From Salinicola halophilus (GTDB lineage Bacteria; Pseudomonadota; Gammaproteobacteria; Pseudomonadales; Halomonadaceae), in assembly GCF_003206155.1 (NCBI RefSeq), contig NZ_PZJV01000006.1, positions 401,923-465,922 of the forward strand: a DNA stretch of 64,000 nt, given 5' to 3'. The notes beneath the pieces were generated by a model. The model worked only from the letters and a program-made list of their open reading frames with translations. It was not told the origin of the DNA and ran no database searches. Each line of letters starts with the position of its first letter. The stretch's first letter is position 1. Shown here one piece after another: positions 54,027 to 62,765 of the stretch. Both the position numbers and the translations under genes were made by a program.

Positions 54027-54890
54027 CTACTCGATATTCTGAATCTGCTCGCGCATCTGCTCGATCAGCACCTTGAGCTCGACGGCGCAGCGGGTGGTAT
54101 CGGCGACGATGGCCTTGGAGGAGAGGGTGTTGGCCTCGCGGTTGAGCTCCTGCATCAGGAAGTCGAGGCGCCGTCCGACGGGGCCCTTTTGCCCGAGCTG
54201 GCGTTCGACCTCGGTGACGTGAGTCTCGAGGCGGTCGAGCTCTTCGGCAACGTCGGCCTTGTGTGCCAGTAGCACCATTTCGGCCTCCAGGCGCTGTGGG
54301 TCGAGCTCGGTGCGGGCGGTTTCGAGACGCTCGAGCAGCTGGGCGCGCTGGCGCTCGAGGATCGTCGGCAGGTGCTGGCGGACGATGGCGATCTGTTCGC
54401 GGATGCCGTCGAGCCGCTCGCGGATTAGCGCGGCGAGTCGTTCGCCCTCCCGGCCGCGGCCGTTCTCCAGATCGCTGAGTGCGGCGTCGAAGAGCTCGCG
54501 GGCGGTGGCTTTGACGCGTTCGATGTTCAGCCGCTCGGTGGCCATCACGCCGGGATGGGCGAGCAGTTCGAGGGCGTTGGGCATGGCGGCGTCGGGGAGC
54601 TTGTCACGCACCCGGCCGAGCGCCTGGGAGAGCGCTTCGAGCCGGGCGTCGTTGATCTCGGGGGCAGCGCCGGCCTCGGCGGGCTCGAAGCGCAGGGTGC
54701 ACTCGATCTTGCCGCGGGAGAAACGCTGACGCAGCGCTTCGCGATAGACGGGTTCGAGATCGCGCAGGGCGTCGGGCAGGCGAAAGTGCGGTTCCAGATA
54801 GCGCTGGTTCACCGAGCGCAGCTCGAGCGCAAGGCTGCCCCAGTCGGCATCCTGCGTCTGGCGGGAGAAGGCGGTCATGCTGTAGGGCAC
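54027..54890 (-). CDS. yicC: YicC-family endoribonuclease
   Basis: A 287-residue protein, the same length as E. coli YicC, with SMTAFSRQ, LRSVNQRYLEPHFRLPD, RGKIECTLRFEP and the conserved C-terminus ELKVLIEQMREQIQNIE. YicC relatives are endoribonucleases affecting RyhB and stationary-phase growth. The GTG at 54890 is chosen because it gives the family N-terminus (MPYSMTAF) and has GAGG seven bases upstream. Divergent from rph. Confidence 0.93.
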   Translation of the reverse strand: MPYSMTAFSRQTQDADWGSLALELRSVNQRYLEPHFRLPDALRDLEPVYREALRQRFSRGKIECTLRFEPAEAGAAPEINDARLEALSQALGRVRDKLPDAAMPNALELLAHPGVMATERLNIERVKATARELFDAALSDLENGRGREGERLAALIRERLDGIREQIAIVRQHLPTILERQRAQLLERLETARTELDPQRLEAEMVLLAHKADVAEELDRLETHVTEVERQLGQKGPVGRRLDFLMQELNREANTLSSKAIVADTTRCAVELKVLIEQMREQIQNIE

Positions 54891-55035
54891 GGGAGTTCCT
54901 CGAGGTCGGCGATCCGATGGCGCGAGTGTAGCGCATCGATGAGCGGGGCGATGGCGAGGGCGAGCCGTGAATTCGGCCGCGAGATCGGTAGAATGGCGGC
55001 TCGTTATCAACCGTCATCTGTTGCGAGAGGCTCAC

Positions 55036-55758
55036 ATGCGCCCGAGTGGACGAAATCCCGACCAGCCCCGCGAGGTCACGCTGACCCGCGGTTTTACCCG
55101 CCATGCCGAGGGCTCGGTGCTGGTGACTTTCGGCGACACCCAGGTGCTGTGTAATGCCAGCGTCGAGGCTGGCGTGCCGCGCTGGCTGCGGGGCAAGAAT
55201 CAGGGCTGGATCACGGCGGAGTACGGCATGCTGCCGCGCGCGACGCATACCCGTGGCGGGCGCGAAGCGACGCGCGGCAAGCAGAGCGGGCGGACGCTGG
55301 AGATTCAGCGCTTGATCGGACGCAGCCTGCGGGCGGCGGTGGATCTCAAGAAGCTCGGCGAGTACACCATCACCGTCGACTGCGACGTGATCCAGGCCGA
55401 CGGCGGCACCCGCACGGCGTCGATCACCGGGGCCTGCGTGGCGCTGATCGAAGCCCTGCAGACCATGCAGCGCAAGAAGATGATCAAGTCCGATCCCTTC
55501 CGGCAGCTGGTCAGCTCGGTGTCGGTGGGCGTCTACAAGGGAACGCCGGTGCTGGATCTGGACTACCCGGAAGACAGCGCCGCCGACACCGACATGAACG
55601 TGGTGATGACCGAGGACGGCAAGCTGATCGAGATTCAGGGCACGGCGGAAGCCGAGGCGTTCTCGCGCGCCGAGCTCAACGTGATGCTGGATCTGGCGGA
55701 GACGGGCTGCAACGCGCTGTTCGACAAGCAGCGTGAGGCGCTGGGCGTGCGCCGCTGA
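55036..55758 (+). CDS. rph: Ribonuclease PH
   Basis: A 240-residue phosphorolytic 3'-5' exoribonuclease for tRNA 3' maturation. [41 protein letters not shown] and the [19 protein letters not shown] core are nearly invariant in the family. ATG 55036 follows GAGAGG. Ends before a bidirectional terminator. Confidence 0.97.
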   Translation: MRPSGRNPDQPREVTLTRGFTRHAEGSVLVTFGDTQVLCNASVEAGVPRWLRGKNQGWITAEYGMLPRATHTRGGREATRGKQSGRTLEIQRLIGRSLRAAVDLKKLGEYTITVDCDVIQADGGTRTASITGACVALIEALQTMQRKKMIKSDPFRQLVSSVSVGVYKGTPVLDLDYPEDSAADTDMNVVMTEDGKLIEIQGTAEAEAFSRAELNVMLDLAETGCNALFDKQREALGVRR

Positions 55759-55800
55759 GCCTAGCGTTTGCGCAAGAGTGGGCGATTCGAGCGCCCCAAC

Positions 55801-55831
55801 GCAAAACGCCCCGCTGAGCGGGGCGTTTTGC
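55801..55831. terminator. Bidirectional intrinsic terminator between rph and crc
   Basis: CAAAACGCCCCGC and GCGGGGCGTTTTG form a perfect long stem with a TGA loop. The A-run and T-run on either side let it end both converging transcripts. Confidence 0.95.
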
Positions 55832-55868
55832 TGTGCGGCAGTCGCGCGATCGAACCGGGCGGGCGCGC

Positions 55869-56636
55869 TCAGAGCTCGAGGTCGTACTCGACGATCAACG
55901 GGGCGAACTCGCTGAAGGTGGCGTCGGTGTCGATCCAGGCATTCTTCACGTTACGGCGGAAGTTGGGGCCGACCACCTGATAGTCGAGACGCCAGCCTTC
56001 CTGACGAGCCCGCGGCACTTCCTGATCGAGCTTCGGCCACCAGGTGTACTGGCCGGCGTCGCGGTCGATCTCGCGGAAGGTGTCGATGAAGCCGATGGGG
56101 CCGAAGACCTGATCCATCCAGGCGCGCTCGTCGGGCTTGAAGCCGGGCGTTGCCTGATTGTCGGTCCAGTTGGCCAGATCCAGCGTCTTGTGCGCGATGT
56201 GCCAGGTGCCGCAGATGATGTACTCGCGACGCTTGCGCGCCATCTTGTTCAAGTACTCCAGATACTGGGTCATGAACGTCTGCTTGGCGTCGGGGTCGTC
56301 GCCATCGGGCATCAGGAAGGTGGCGATGCTGAAGCGGTCGTAATCGGCCTGGAGAAAGCGACCCTCGTGATCGCACTGCTCGAAACCGAGCCCGTACATG
56401 ATCGCCTTGGGGATCTTGCGACAGTAGAGGCCGACACCGGAGAAATCGTCCTGCTCGGCATCCAGAAAGTAACCTTCGTAGCCTTCCGGGTAGAGAATGC
56501 TGTCGTCTAGCTCGAAGCTCTTGGCCTTCAGGTTCTGCACGCAGACGACGTCAGCATCCTGTTCGGCCAGCCAGTCGAGAAAGCCCCGCTCGACGGCGTC
56601 GCGTATCCCGTTGACGTTGATGCTGGCGATTTTCAT
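55869..56636 (-). CDS. crc: Crc-like protein (ExoIII-fold pseudoenzyme)
   Basis: A 255-residue member of the exonuclease III/AP-endonuclease fold. Automatic annotation would call it xthA, but the catalytic set is lost. The metal-ligand Glu (QE in ExoIII) is Asn35 in CVQNLKAK. The GDWN motif reads GTWH (Thr144, His146). The SDHAP motif reads SEFAP (Phe244). Pseudomonas Crc, the catabolite-repression partner of Hfq, shows the same kind of losses, the same length, and the shared segments KRREYI, PERAWMD-like DERAWMD, YTWWP and GWRLDYQ. It also lies between rph and pyrE as in Pseudomonas. Predicted role: translational carbon catabolite repression with Hfq rather than DNA repair. Confidence 0.85.
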   Translation of the reverse strand: MKIASINVNGIRDAVERGFLDWLAEQDADVVCVQNLKAKSFELDDSILYPEGYEGYFLDAEQDDFSGVGLYCRKIPKAIMYGLGFEQCDHEGRFLQADYDRFSIATFLMPDGDDPDAKQTFMTQYLEYLNKMARKRREYIICGTWHIAHKTLDLANWTDNQATPGFKPDERAWMDQVFGPIGFIDTFREIDRDAGQYTWWPKLDQEVPRARQEGWRLDYQVVGPNFRRNVKNAWIDTDATFSEFAPLIVEYDLEL

Positions 56637-56776
56637 ACCGTGTTCCTTCTTTGTCGCGCGTGTATGATACCCGAGCTTTGACGATTTAGGTAAAAGAGAA
56701 CGCCCCTAGATGGGGGCGTCGATGTGTCCAGACAATGGCCGGCGCTAGAAATGCCGGAGGCCGAGAGAGGAGTCGA

Positions 56777-57478
56777 GTGAGCGTGGAAGTCCAGCCCTAT
56801 CAGCAGGAATTCATCGAATTCGCCATTGCCGAAGGCGCCCTGCGTTTCGGCGAATTCACGCTCAAATCCGGCCGGGTCAGTCCCTACTTCTTCAACGCCG
56901 GGCTCTTTCGTTCCGGCCGTGCTCTCGCTCGATTGGGCCGCTTCTACGCCCGCGCCATTGTCGCCAGCGGGATCGAGGCCGATGTTCTGTTCGGTCCAGC
57001 TTACAAGGGTATTTCTCTTGCCGCGAGCACGGCCATTGCGCTGGCCGACCACCACGATCGCGACATTCCCTTCGCGTTCAATCGCAAGGAAGCCAAGGCC
57101 CACGGCGAGGGCGGCAACATCGTCGGCGCCGAGCTTGCAGGCGATGTGCTGATCATCGACGACGTCATTACCGCCGGTACCGCCATCAACGAGGTGATGC
57201 AGATCATCGCCGGCGCCGGTGCCCGCGCCGCCGGAGTGGTGATCGCGCTCGACCGCCAGGAGCGCGCCCCCAAGGGCGACGGCCTCGAGCCGCATAGCGC
57301 GATTCAGGCCGTCGAGGCGCGCCATGCGATGCCGGTGGTCAGCATCGTCAACCTCGATCAGATGCTCGCCTATCTCGAAGCGCGCCCCGCCGGTAACGAC
57401 GGGATGGGTGACGTTGCCCGTCACGCCGACGCCATCCGGGCGTATCGGGACCGCTACGGCGTGCGAGCCGAGGGCTGA
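56777..57478 (+). CDS. pyrE: Orotate phosphoribosyltransferase
   Basis: A 233-residue enzyme converting orotate and PRPP to OMP in pyrimidine synthesis. [14 protein letters not shown], the PRPP motif [13 protein letters not shown] and the flexible loop [12 protein letters not shown] are all present. The GTG at 56777 ([15 protein letters not shown]) is preceded by AGAGGAG about five bases away; the ATG at 56735 would include that site. Divergent from crc. Confidence 0.96.
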   Translation: MSVEVQPYQQEFIEFAIAEGALRFGEFTLKSGRVSPYFFNAGLFRSGRALARLGRFYARAIVASGIEADVLFGPAYKGISLAASTAIALADHHDRDIPFAFNRKEAKAHGEGGNIVGAELAGDVLIIDDVITAGTAINEVMQIIAGAGARAAGVVIALDRQERAPKGDGLEPHSAIQAVEARHAMPVVSIVNLDQMLAYLEARPAGNDGMGDVARHADAIRAYRDRYGVRAEG

Positions 57479-57589
57479 ACGACGGGGCGTTACAAATCAT
57501 TTAGAAACGCTGTTTGATAATCGCATGAATTATGTCATCCTCGACGCCGAAGTCCAATGCGCAACGGCGCGATTTTCTGGAGACAGTTC

Positions 57590-58144
57590 ATGATCAAGCG
57601 TTGGGGTTTTGCCCTCGCCACTGCCAGCTTCCTTTTCGCCAGTCAGCAGGCGATGGCGCTCAGCGTGTCCGCCAATGGCGGTGACGACTCTTTCGGTGCC
57701 GAAGCGAGCCAGACGATTTTCCCCGGTTTTCGCGCCGGCATCGGCTATCTCGATACCAACGACGGCGGCCACAATGCCAAGGCGTACTCCGGTTCGCTGA
57801 TGTTCTCGCCGTGGCTGCCGGGCATCGACCTCGCCGTGGGCGGCCGCTATCAGTACCAGGACACGCACTACGGTAACGGCGGCGGTCTCGGTCTCGGCGG
57901 TTCGGCCTTCGTCGACACGCCCATTCCGCTCACCTCGATCGGTGGCTACGGCTTCTACACGCCGGAAGGCCTGAGCAACGGCGATCTCGACAAGAGCTAC
58001 GAGTACGGCGCTCAGGCCCGCGTGAGCCTGCTGTCGCAGACCTACGTCTACGGCGGCTATCGCTACATGCGTTCCGACTTCGAGGGCGAAGGCAGCCACA
58101 CGCTCGATAGCGGTCCGGTACTGGGCGTCAGCGTCGGTTTCTAA
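57590..58144 (+). CDS. YfaZ-like outer-membrane protein
   Basis: A 184-residue protein with a clear signal peptide (cut after MALA-type AMA, residue 23) and an 8-stranded barrel-like sequence with alternating aromatic residues and Gly (FRAGIGYLD, LAVGGRYQYQD, YVYGGYRYMRSDF) ending in a C-terminal Phe. Resembles the YfaZ family of unknown function. ATG 57590 places the signal peptide at the N-terminus. Confidence 0.78.
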   Translation: MIKRWGFALATASFLFASQQAMALSVSANGGDDSFGAEASQTIFPGFRAGIGYLDTNDGGHNAKAYSGSLMFSPWLPGIDLAVGGRYQYQDTHYGNGGGLGLGGSAFVDTPIPLTSIGGYGFYTPEGLSNGDLDKSYEYGAQARVSLLSQTYVYGGYRYMRSDFEGEGSHTLDSGPVLGVSVGF

Positions 58145-58304
58145 ACCGCGCCGGACCCCGCTAGACCGCTCGGACGCGACATCGTGGCGCCCGAGAACAC
58201 CGAGATCGGCGTCACTCTTCTACGCAGCCAGCTTCAGGGTTGTGTAGAGAGTGGCGCCGATTTCGTATGATGCGAAGAACCTCCCCCACGCGAGAGCAAT
58301 CACC

Positions 58305-58775
58305 ATGCTCGACGTCGTTCTATTCGAACCCGAGATCCCGCCCAATACCGGCAATATCATCCGGCTCTGCGCCAATACCGGTTTTCGCCTGCACATCATC
58401 GAGCCGATGGCGTTCGAGCTCGACGACAAGCGCCTGCGGCGTGCCGGGCTCGACTACCACGAGTGGGCGCGGGTCCAGGTTCACGCCAACTGGGCCGCCT
58501 TTCTGGAGACCGTTGGCCCCGAGCGCGTCTTCGCCGTCTCCACCCGCGGCCGCCACGGCTACAGCCACGTGCACTACCGCGAAGGCGACGCCCTCGTCTT
58601 CGGTCCCGAAACCCGTGGGCTGCCGCAATCGATGCTCGAGGCGCTGCCGCCCGGTCAGCGCCTGCGCATCCCGATGCTTGCCGACAGCCGCAGCCTCAAC
58701 CTGTCGAACGCCTGCGCGCTGATCGTCTACGAGGCATGGCGCCAGCTCGACTTCGCCGGGGCGGTGGATGTCTGA
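58305..58775 (+). CDS. trmL: tRNA (cytidine/uridine-2'-O)-methyltransferase TrmL
   Basis: A 156-residue SPOUT methyltransferase that methylates the wobble 2'-O of tRNA-Leu isoacceptors. [31 protein letters not shown] and the knot motif [27 protein letters not shown] are typical. ATG 58305 gives the standard length; the open frame extends 54 bp upstream. Confidence 0.95.
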   Translation: MLDVVLFEPEIPPNTGNIIRLCANTGFRLHIIEPMAFELDDKRLRRAGLDYHEWARVQVHANWAAFLETVGPERVFAVSTRGRHGYSHVHYREGDALVFGPETRGLPQSMLEALPPGQRLRIPMLADSRSLNLSNACALIVYEAWRQLDFAGAVDV

Positions 58776-59600
58776 CTACGACTCTGAGGGGCGCGTCGTC
58801 GGCCGAGAGAGCCAGTAGGGCGAGGGTATGACGCCGGCGAGCGCTTCCCGCAGCAGCGGCTCATAGCCCAGCAGTTCTTCGCGGGTGGTCTCGTTGGCGA
58901 GGGTCGCAACGCTGACCGCCGCCACCGGCCCCGAGTGATCCAGGATGGCGATGCTGATGGCGACCACGCCGGGCACGTTCTCTTCCATGTCCAGCCCGTA
59001 GCCGGCGTCTCGCGCTTCGCAGACTCGTGCCCAGACGCCCTCGAGCGAGTCCGGCGCGTTCGCGCAGGGCTGGCGATATCCTTCCCCGAACTTCGCCTCG
59101 AATTCCGAGAACTCGCGATACCGATGCGCCAGCATGATCCGCCCCATGGCGGTATTGGTGGCCGGTATCCGCATCCCCACGCTGGTGCCGGCCTGGATCG
59201 GTTTGCGCGATTCGATGCGCTCCAGATAGAGGATCTCCTGGTCATCCAGAATCGAGACGTGGCAGACCTCGTTGAGGGCGACCGACAGCTGTCGCACCGC
59301 GGGGCGCAGCACGCCGATGATGTCCAGGTTGTCGATATAGCTCTGATAGAGCGTATGGATCGAGCTGCCCAGCCCGTAGAACCCGGTATCGCTTCGCTGC
59401 GTGATGAAGCCGCGGAACTTCAGGGCCGACAGCGTCACGTGCAGGCTGCTCTTGTTGATGTCGAGCGTGGCCGACAGCTCGTTGAGCGAGAGCCCGGCCG
59501 GCCCCGCGTTGGCCAGCGTCAGCAGGGCGCGGAGCGCCTTGTCGACGCTGGGCATGGCCGAGCCCTGTGACGAGCCTTTCGGTTCGTTGGGTGCTTTCAC
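58776..59600 (-). CDS. IclR-family transcriptional regulator
   Basis: A 274-residue regulator with an N-terminal winged helix (VDKALRALLTLANAGPAGLSLNELSATLDINKSSLHVTLSAL, about residues 20-60) and an IclR effector domain (RIESRKPIQAGTSVGMRIPATNTAMGRIMLAH). The GTG at 59600 is chosen because AAAGGAG lies seven bases upstream; an ATG at 59675 would add 25 polar residues. It probably controls the divergent TRAP-uxuA operon through the repeats at 59767-59802. Confidence 0.9.
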   Translation of the reverse strand: MKAPNEPKGSSQGSAMPSVDKALRALLTLANAGPAGLSLNELSATLDINKSSLHVTLSALKFRGFITQRSDTGFYGLGSSIHTLYQSYIDNLDIIGVLRPAVRQLSVALNEVCHVSILDDQEILYLERIESRKPIQAGTSVGMRIPATNTAMGRIMLAHRYREFSEFEAKFGEGYRQPCANAPDSLEGVWARVCEARDAGYGLDMEENVPGVVAISIAILDHSGPVAAVSVATLANETTREELLGYEPLLREALAGVIPSPYWLSRPTTRPSES

Positions 59601-59766
59601 GTCACTCTCCTTTCCTTTCCGGTTGGCCGACCGTGCTGACGACGGCACGGCCTCCGACCGGTGCTCCTGGGTCACGATCTCACTTCGCGTCTCGATGACC
59701 GCCTTAGCCCTTCGTCTATTTGCCTAACGGAGCATTGATCGAAAAATGCCCAGGCTCAAGACTGTA

Positions 59767-59802
59767 TTTGTCATTAGAGAATATAGTTTGTCATTAACAA
59801 AC
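59767..59802. promoter_or_regulatory. Candidate IclR operator: direct and inverted repeats
   Basis: TTTGTCATTA occurs at 59767-59776 and 59787-59796, exactly two helical turns apart. The second copy is also half of the palindrome GTTTGT-CATTA-ACAAAC (59786-59802). It lies in the gap before dctP, 20 bp from its start, and the spacing fits an IclR dimer or tetramer. Confidence 0.65.
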
Positions 59803-59822
59803 GAAAGGCGCGGAGGGGTTCG

Positions 59823-60845
59823 ATGAGAAGGATCGATCGGGAGGCGATGAAGAGAGTCGACGGCGGGTCGAGGAAGCTCGCCCTGGCCGGATGGCTTGCC
59901 GCGGCGTCGTTCGCCGCCTTGCCGCTGACGGCGAACGCGGCGGACTACACGCTGAAGTTCGGGCATCTCGCCAACGAGAACCACATCTACAACCAGGCCG
60001 CGCTCGCCTTCGAAGAAGAGGTGGAGTCGCGCTCCGACGGGCAGATAGACGTCCAGATATTCCCCAGCGAGCAGCTGGGCAGCGAAAGCGAGATGGTCAG
60101 CAGTATCCAGCTGGGTACCGCGGACATGACGATCACCGGTGAGCCGCTGCAGAACTGGGGGGCGCCCAAGGCAGCGCTGCTCGGCGTGCCCTACGCCATC
60201 GACAGCTCGGAGAGACTCGAGCAGATCGCCACCGGCGAGATCGGCCAGGAAATCGAAGCGCAGATCGAAAGCGAGGTGGGACTCGTACCGCTGACCTGGT
60301 TCGAGCGCGGCCCGCGAGAGCTCACCTCCAACCGCCCGATCAGAACGCCCGACGATCTCAACGGCATCATCCTGCGGCTTCCGGACGTGCCGCTGCATAT
60401 CAAGGTGTGGCAGGCGCTGGGTGCCAAGCCGACCCCGATGGCCTTCGGCGAGATGTTCTCCGCGCTGCAGCAGGGCACGATCGAAGGGCAGGAGAACCCG
60501 CTGAGTCTGATCGAGAGCGCGAGCCTCTACGAGGTTCAGGACTACGTCAACGTGACCGACCACGTGCGCAGTTGGATCTACGTGGTGATCGGCAAGCGCA
60601 AGCTCGAGAGCATGCCCGACGACCTTCAGGCGGTCGTGCGCGAGGCCGCCGACAACATGCACGAGACCTATCAGGAGCTCTTCGTCGAGGACGAGGAACG
60701 GCTCCGGGACAGCCTGCAGGAGCGCGGCATGGAGTTCGTCGAAGTCGACCAGCAAGCGTTCAGCGAGCGTGCCCGCGAGGCGGTCGAGGCGAACCTGAGC
60801 GGCGACACGCTGACGCTCTACCACAAGATGCTCGAGCAGGAATGA
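59823..60845 (+). CDS. TRAP transporter substrate-binding protein (DctP type)
   Basis: A 340-residue periplasmic binding protein with a signal peptide (cut after ANAA near residue 40) and the DctP signature LKFGHLANENHIYNQAALAFEEEVE, IFPSEQLGSESEMVSSIQLGTADM and IIRLPDV-like LRLPDVPLHIKVW with the ligand-binding Arg. Given uxuA downstream, the ligand is probably a hexuronate (glucuronate, fructuronate or mannonate), by inference. GAGGGG just upstream supports the first ATG. Confidence 0.9.
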   Translation: MRRIDREAMKRVDGGSRKLALAGWLAAASFAALPLTANAADYTLKFGHLANENHIYNQAALAFEEEVESRSDGQIDVQIFPSEQLGSESEMVSSIQLGTADMTITGEPLQNWGAPKAALLGVPYAIDSSERLEQIATGEIGQEIEAQIESEVGLVPLTWFERGPRELTSNRPIRTPDDLNGIILRLPDVPLHIKVWQALGAKPTPMAFGEMFSALQQGTIEGQENPLSLIESASLYEVQDYVNVTDHVRSWIYVVIGKRKLESMPDDLQAVVREAADNMHETYQELFVEDEERLRDSLQERGMEFVEVDQQAFSERAREAVEANLSGDTLTLYHKMLEQE

Positions 60846-60881
60846 CGCACGGCGCCCGCCAACCACGGAGGTAGAAAAGCC

Positions 60882-61400
60882 ATGGAGACCTCAGCAAGCA
60901 GCCGGTGGGTCGCCGGGGCGCGAAAGGCCCTGGCGCTGATCGACGGGGCATTGAAAGCGGTCAGTATCGCCTGCTTCGTCGCCATCGCGGCGGCCGTCTT
61001 TCTGCAGGTCTTCTCCCGTTTTCTGCTGCCGAGTACGCCGGCGTGGACGGAAGAGGTCTCCCGCTACTGCTTCATCTATCTGGTGGCCTCGGCCATCGGT
61101 CTCGCCTGGCGAGACGGCGACATCATCTCGCTCGATCTCTACCAGCACCGGCTGGGGCCGCGAGGACAGGCGATCCATCGCTTGATCATGTCGGCCCTCA
61201 CCGGCGTCGCGTCGCTCGCCACGCTGGTGACCGTGCCGGCGCTCATGCAGATCGGCAGCTTCCAGCGCTCGCCGGCGCTCGGCATGCCGATGAAGTACGT
61301 CTACTTCGCGCTGTTCGTGCTGCTCGGCAGTCTCGCGTTCCATGCGCTCAGGCAGGCGTTTCGCGAAGGTCTGCTGCTACTCGACTCGGAGAACCACTGA
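60882..61400 (+). CDS. TRAP transporter small permease (DctQ type)
   Basis: A 172-residue protein with four transmembrane helices and the family segment VFLQVFSRFLLPSTPAWTEEVSRY. It links the binding protein to the large permease. The stop overlaps the dctM ATG (TGATGG). Confidence 0.92.
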   Translation: METSASSRWVAGARKALALIDGALKAVSIACFVAIAAAVFLQVFSRFLLPSTPAWTEEVSRYCFIYLVASAIGLAWRDGDIISLDLYQHRLGPRGQAIHRLIMSALTGVASLATLVTVPALMQIGSFQRSPALGMPMKYVYFALFVLLGSLAFHALRQAFREGLLLLDSENH

Positions 61401-62680
61401 TGGAAACGCTCGGTCTGTTCGCCATCTTCTTCGGGCTGCTGGTGCTCGGGGCGCCCATCATCGTCTGCCTGGGCCTCTCTTCGGCCTTCTATATCTTCAT
61501 GGCGGGCGTGCCGATGGCGGTCGTACCCCAGAAGGTATTTTCCGGGATGGATTCGTTCGTGCTGCTGACGCTGCCGGGGTTCATTCTCGCCGGCGGGCTG
61601 ATGAACGGGGGCGACATCACCCGACGCATCATCGACTTCAGCAACTCGCTGTTCGGCAACATTCGCGGCGGACTGGGGTTTGCCAACGTCGGCGGTTCGC
61701 TCATTTTCGGCGGCATCTCGGGCACGGCGGTCGCCGACACGGCCAGCATCGGCTCGGTGATGATTCCGGGCATGGCGCGCAACGGCTACGACAAGCCGTT
61801 CGCCGCTGCGGTCACGGCCGCTTCTTCCACCATCGGGCCGATCATTCCGCCCAGCCTGCCGATGATCATCGCCGGCTCGCTGACGGGCATCTCCATCGGT
61901 CGGATGTTCCTCGCCGGTGCCATTCCCGGGCTGCTGCTGGCCGCCGGGATGATGCTCACCTGCTATCTGATCGCGCTCAAGAAGGGCTATCCGCGTCACG
62001 GCTGGGTCGGCTTTCCCAAGCTGTTTCACGACTTCAAGAGCGCGCTCTGGGCGATTCTTTTGACCTTCATCATTCTGTTCGGGATCACCGGCGGCGTCTT
62101 CACGCCGACCGAGGCGTCGATGGTGGCGGTGCTCTACGCGCTGGTGGTGGGGTTGTTCGTCTACAAGGGGCTCACGCCTAAGAGCATCGTCGAACTCATC
62201 TTCGATGCCGCCAAGCTTTCGGCGTCGCTGATGCTGCTGATCGGGGTCTCCAACCTGTTCGGCTGGGTGCTGACCAGCGAGCGGATTCCGCAGGCGATCG
62301 CGAGCTACATCCTGTCGATCACCGAGAACAAGTTCCTGATTCTGCTGATCCTGAACGTGCTGCTGCTGATCGTGGGGACGTTCATGGAGACCATCGCCGC
62401 GCTGGTGATCCTCTTCCCGACGCTGCTCGCCATTGCGGTGGGGGTCGATGTCGATCCGGTGCATTTCGGCATCATCGCCGTGCTCAACCTGATGATCGGG
62501 CTGACCACGCCGCCGATGGGGATCTGCCTGTTCGTCGCCTCCAGCATCAGCAAGGTGCCGGTCATGGAGGTGGTGCGGGCGATCATCCCGTTCCTCATCT
62601 GCAATCTCTGCGTCCTGCTGCTGGTGACCTACCTGCCGTTCCTGTCGCTTTGGCTGCCCAACCTGATCATGGGCGAATGA
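61400..62680 (+). CDS. TRAP transporter large permease (DctM type)
   Basis: A 426-residue permease with about 12 transmembrane helices, the catalytic Na+-driven subunit. GGLGFANVGGSLIFGGISGTAVADTASIGSVMIPGM and IGPIIPPSLPMII are diagnostic, and TTPPMGICLFV is near the C-terminus. Part of the tightly packed dctPQM-uxuA operon. Confidence 0.95.
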   Translation: METLGLFAIFFGLLVLGAPIIVCLGLSSAFYIFMAGVPMAVVPQKVFSGMDSFVLLTLPGFILAGGLMNGGDITRRIIDFSNSLFGNIRGGLGFANVGGSLIFGGISGTAVADTASIGSVMIPGMARNGYDKPFAAAVTAASSTIGPIIPPSLPMIIAGSLTGISIGRMFLAGAIPGLLLAAGMMLTCYLIALKKGYPRHGWVGFPKLFHDFKSALWAILLTFIILFGITGGVFTPTEASMVAVLYALVVGLFVYKGLTPKSIVELIFDAAKLSASLMLLIGVSNLFGWVLTSERIPQAIASYILSITENKFLILLILNVLLLIVGTFMETIAALVILFPTLLAIAVGVDVDPVHFGIIAVLNLMIGLTTPPMGICLFVASSISKVPVMEVVRAIIPFLICNLCVLLLVTYLPFLSLWLPNLIMGE

Positions 62681-62765
62681 GCGAGCGAAGACGCGGGACC
62701 TGAAAGCCCTCGTCACGACAACAATCGTTCTGAAGACCCTCACCGACAATCACATGGAGTACTCG

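Noticed and set aside
55869..56636. Annotation as exonuclease III (xthA)
   Set aside because: All key catalytic residues are substituted and the neighbourhood is that of crc, so an active nuclease is unlikely.
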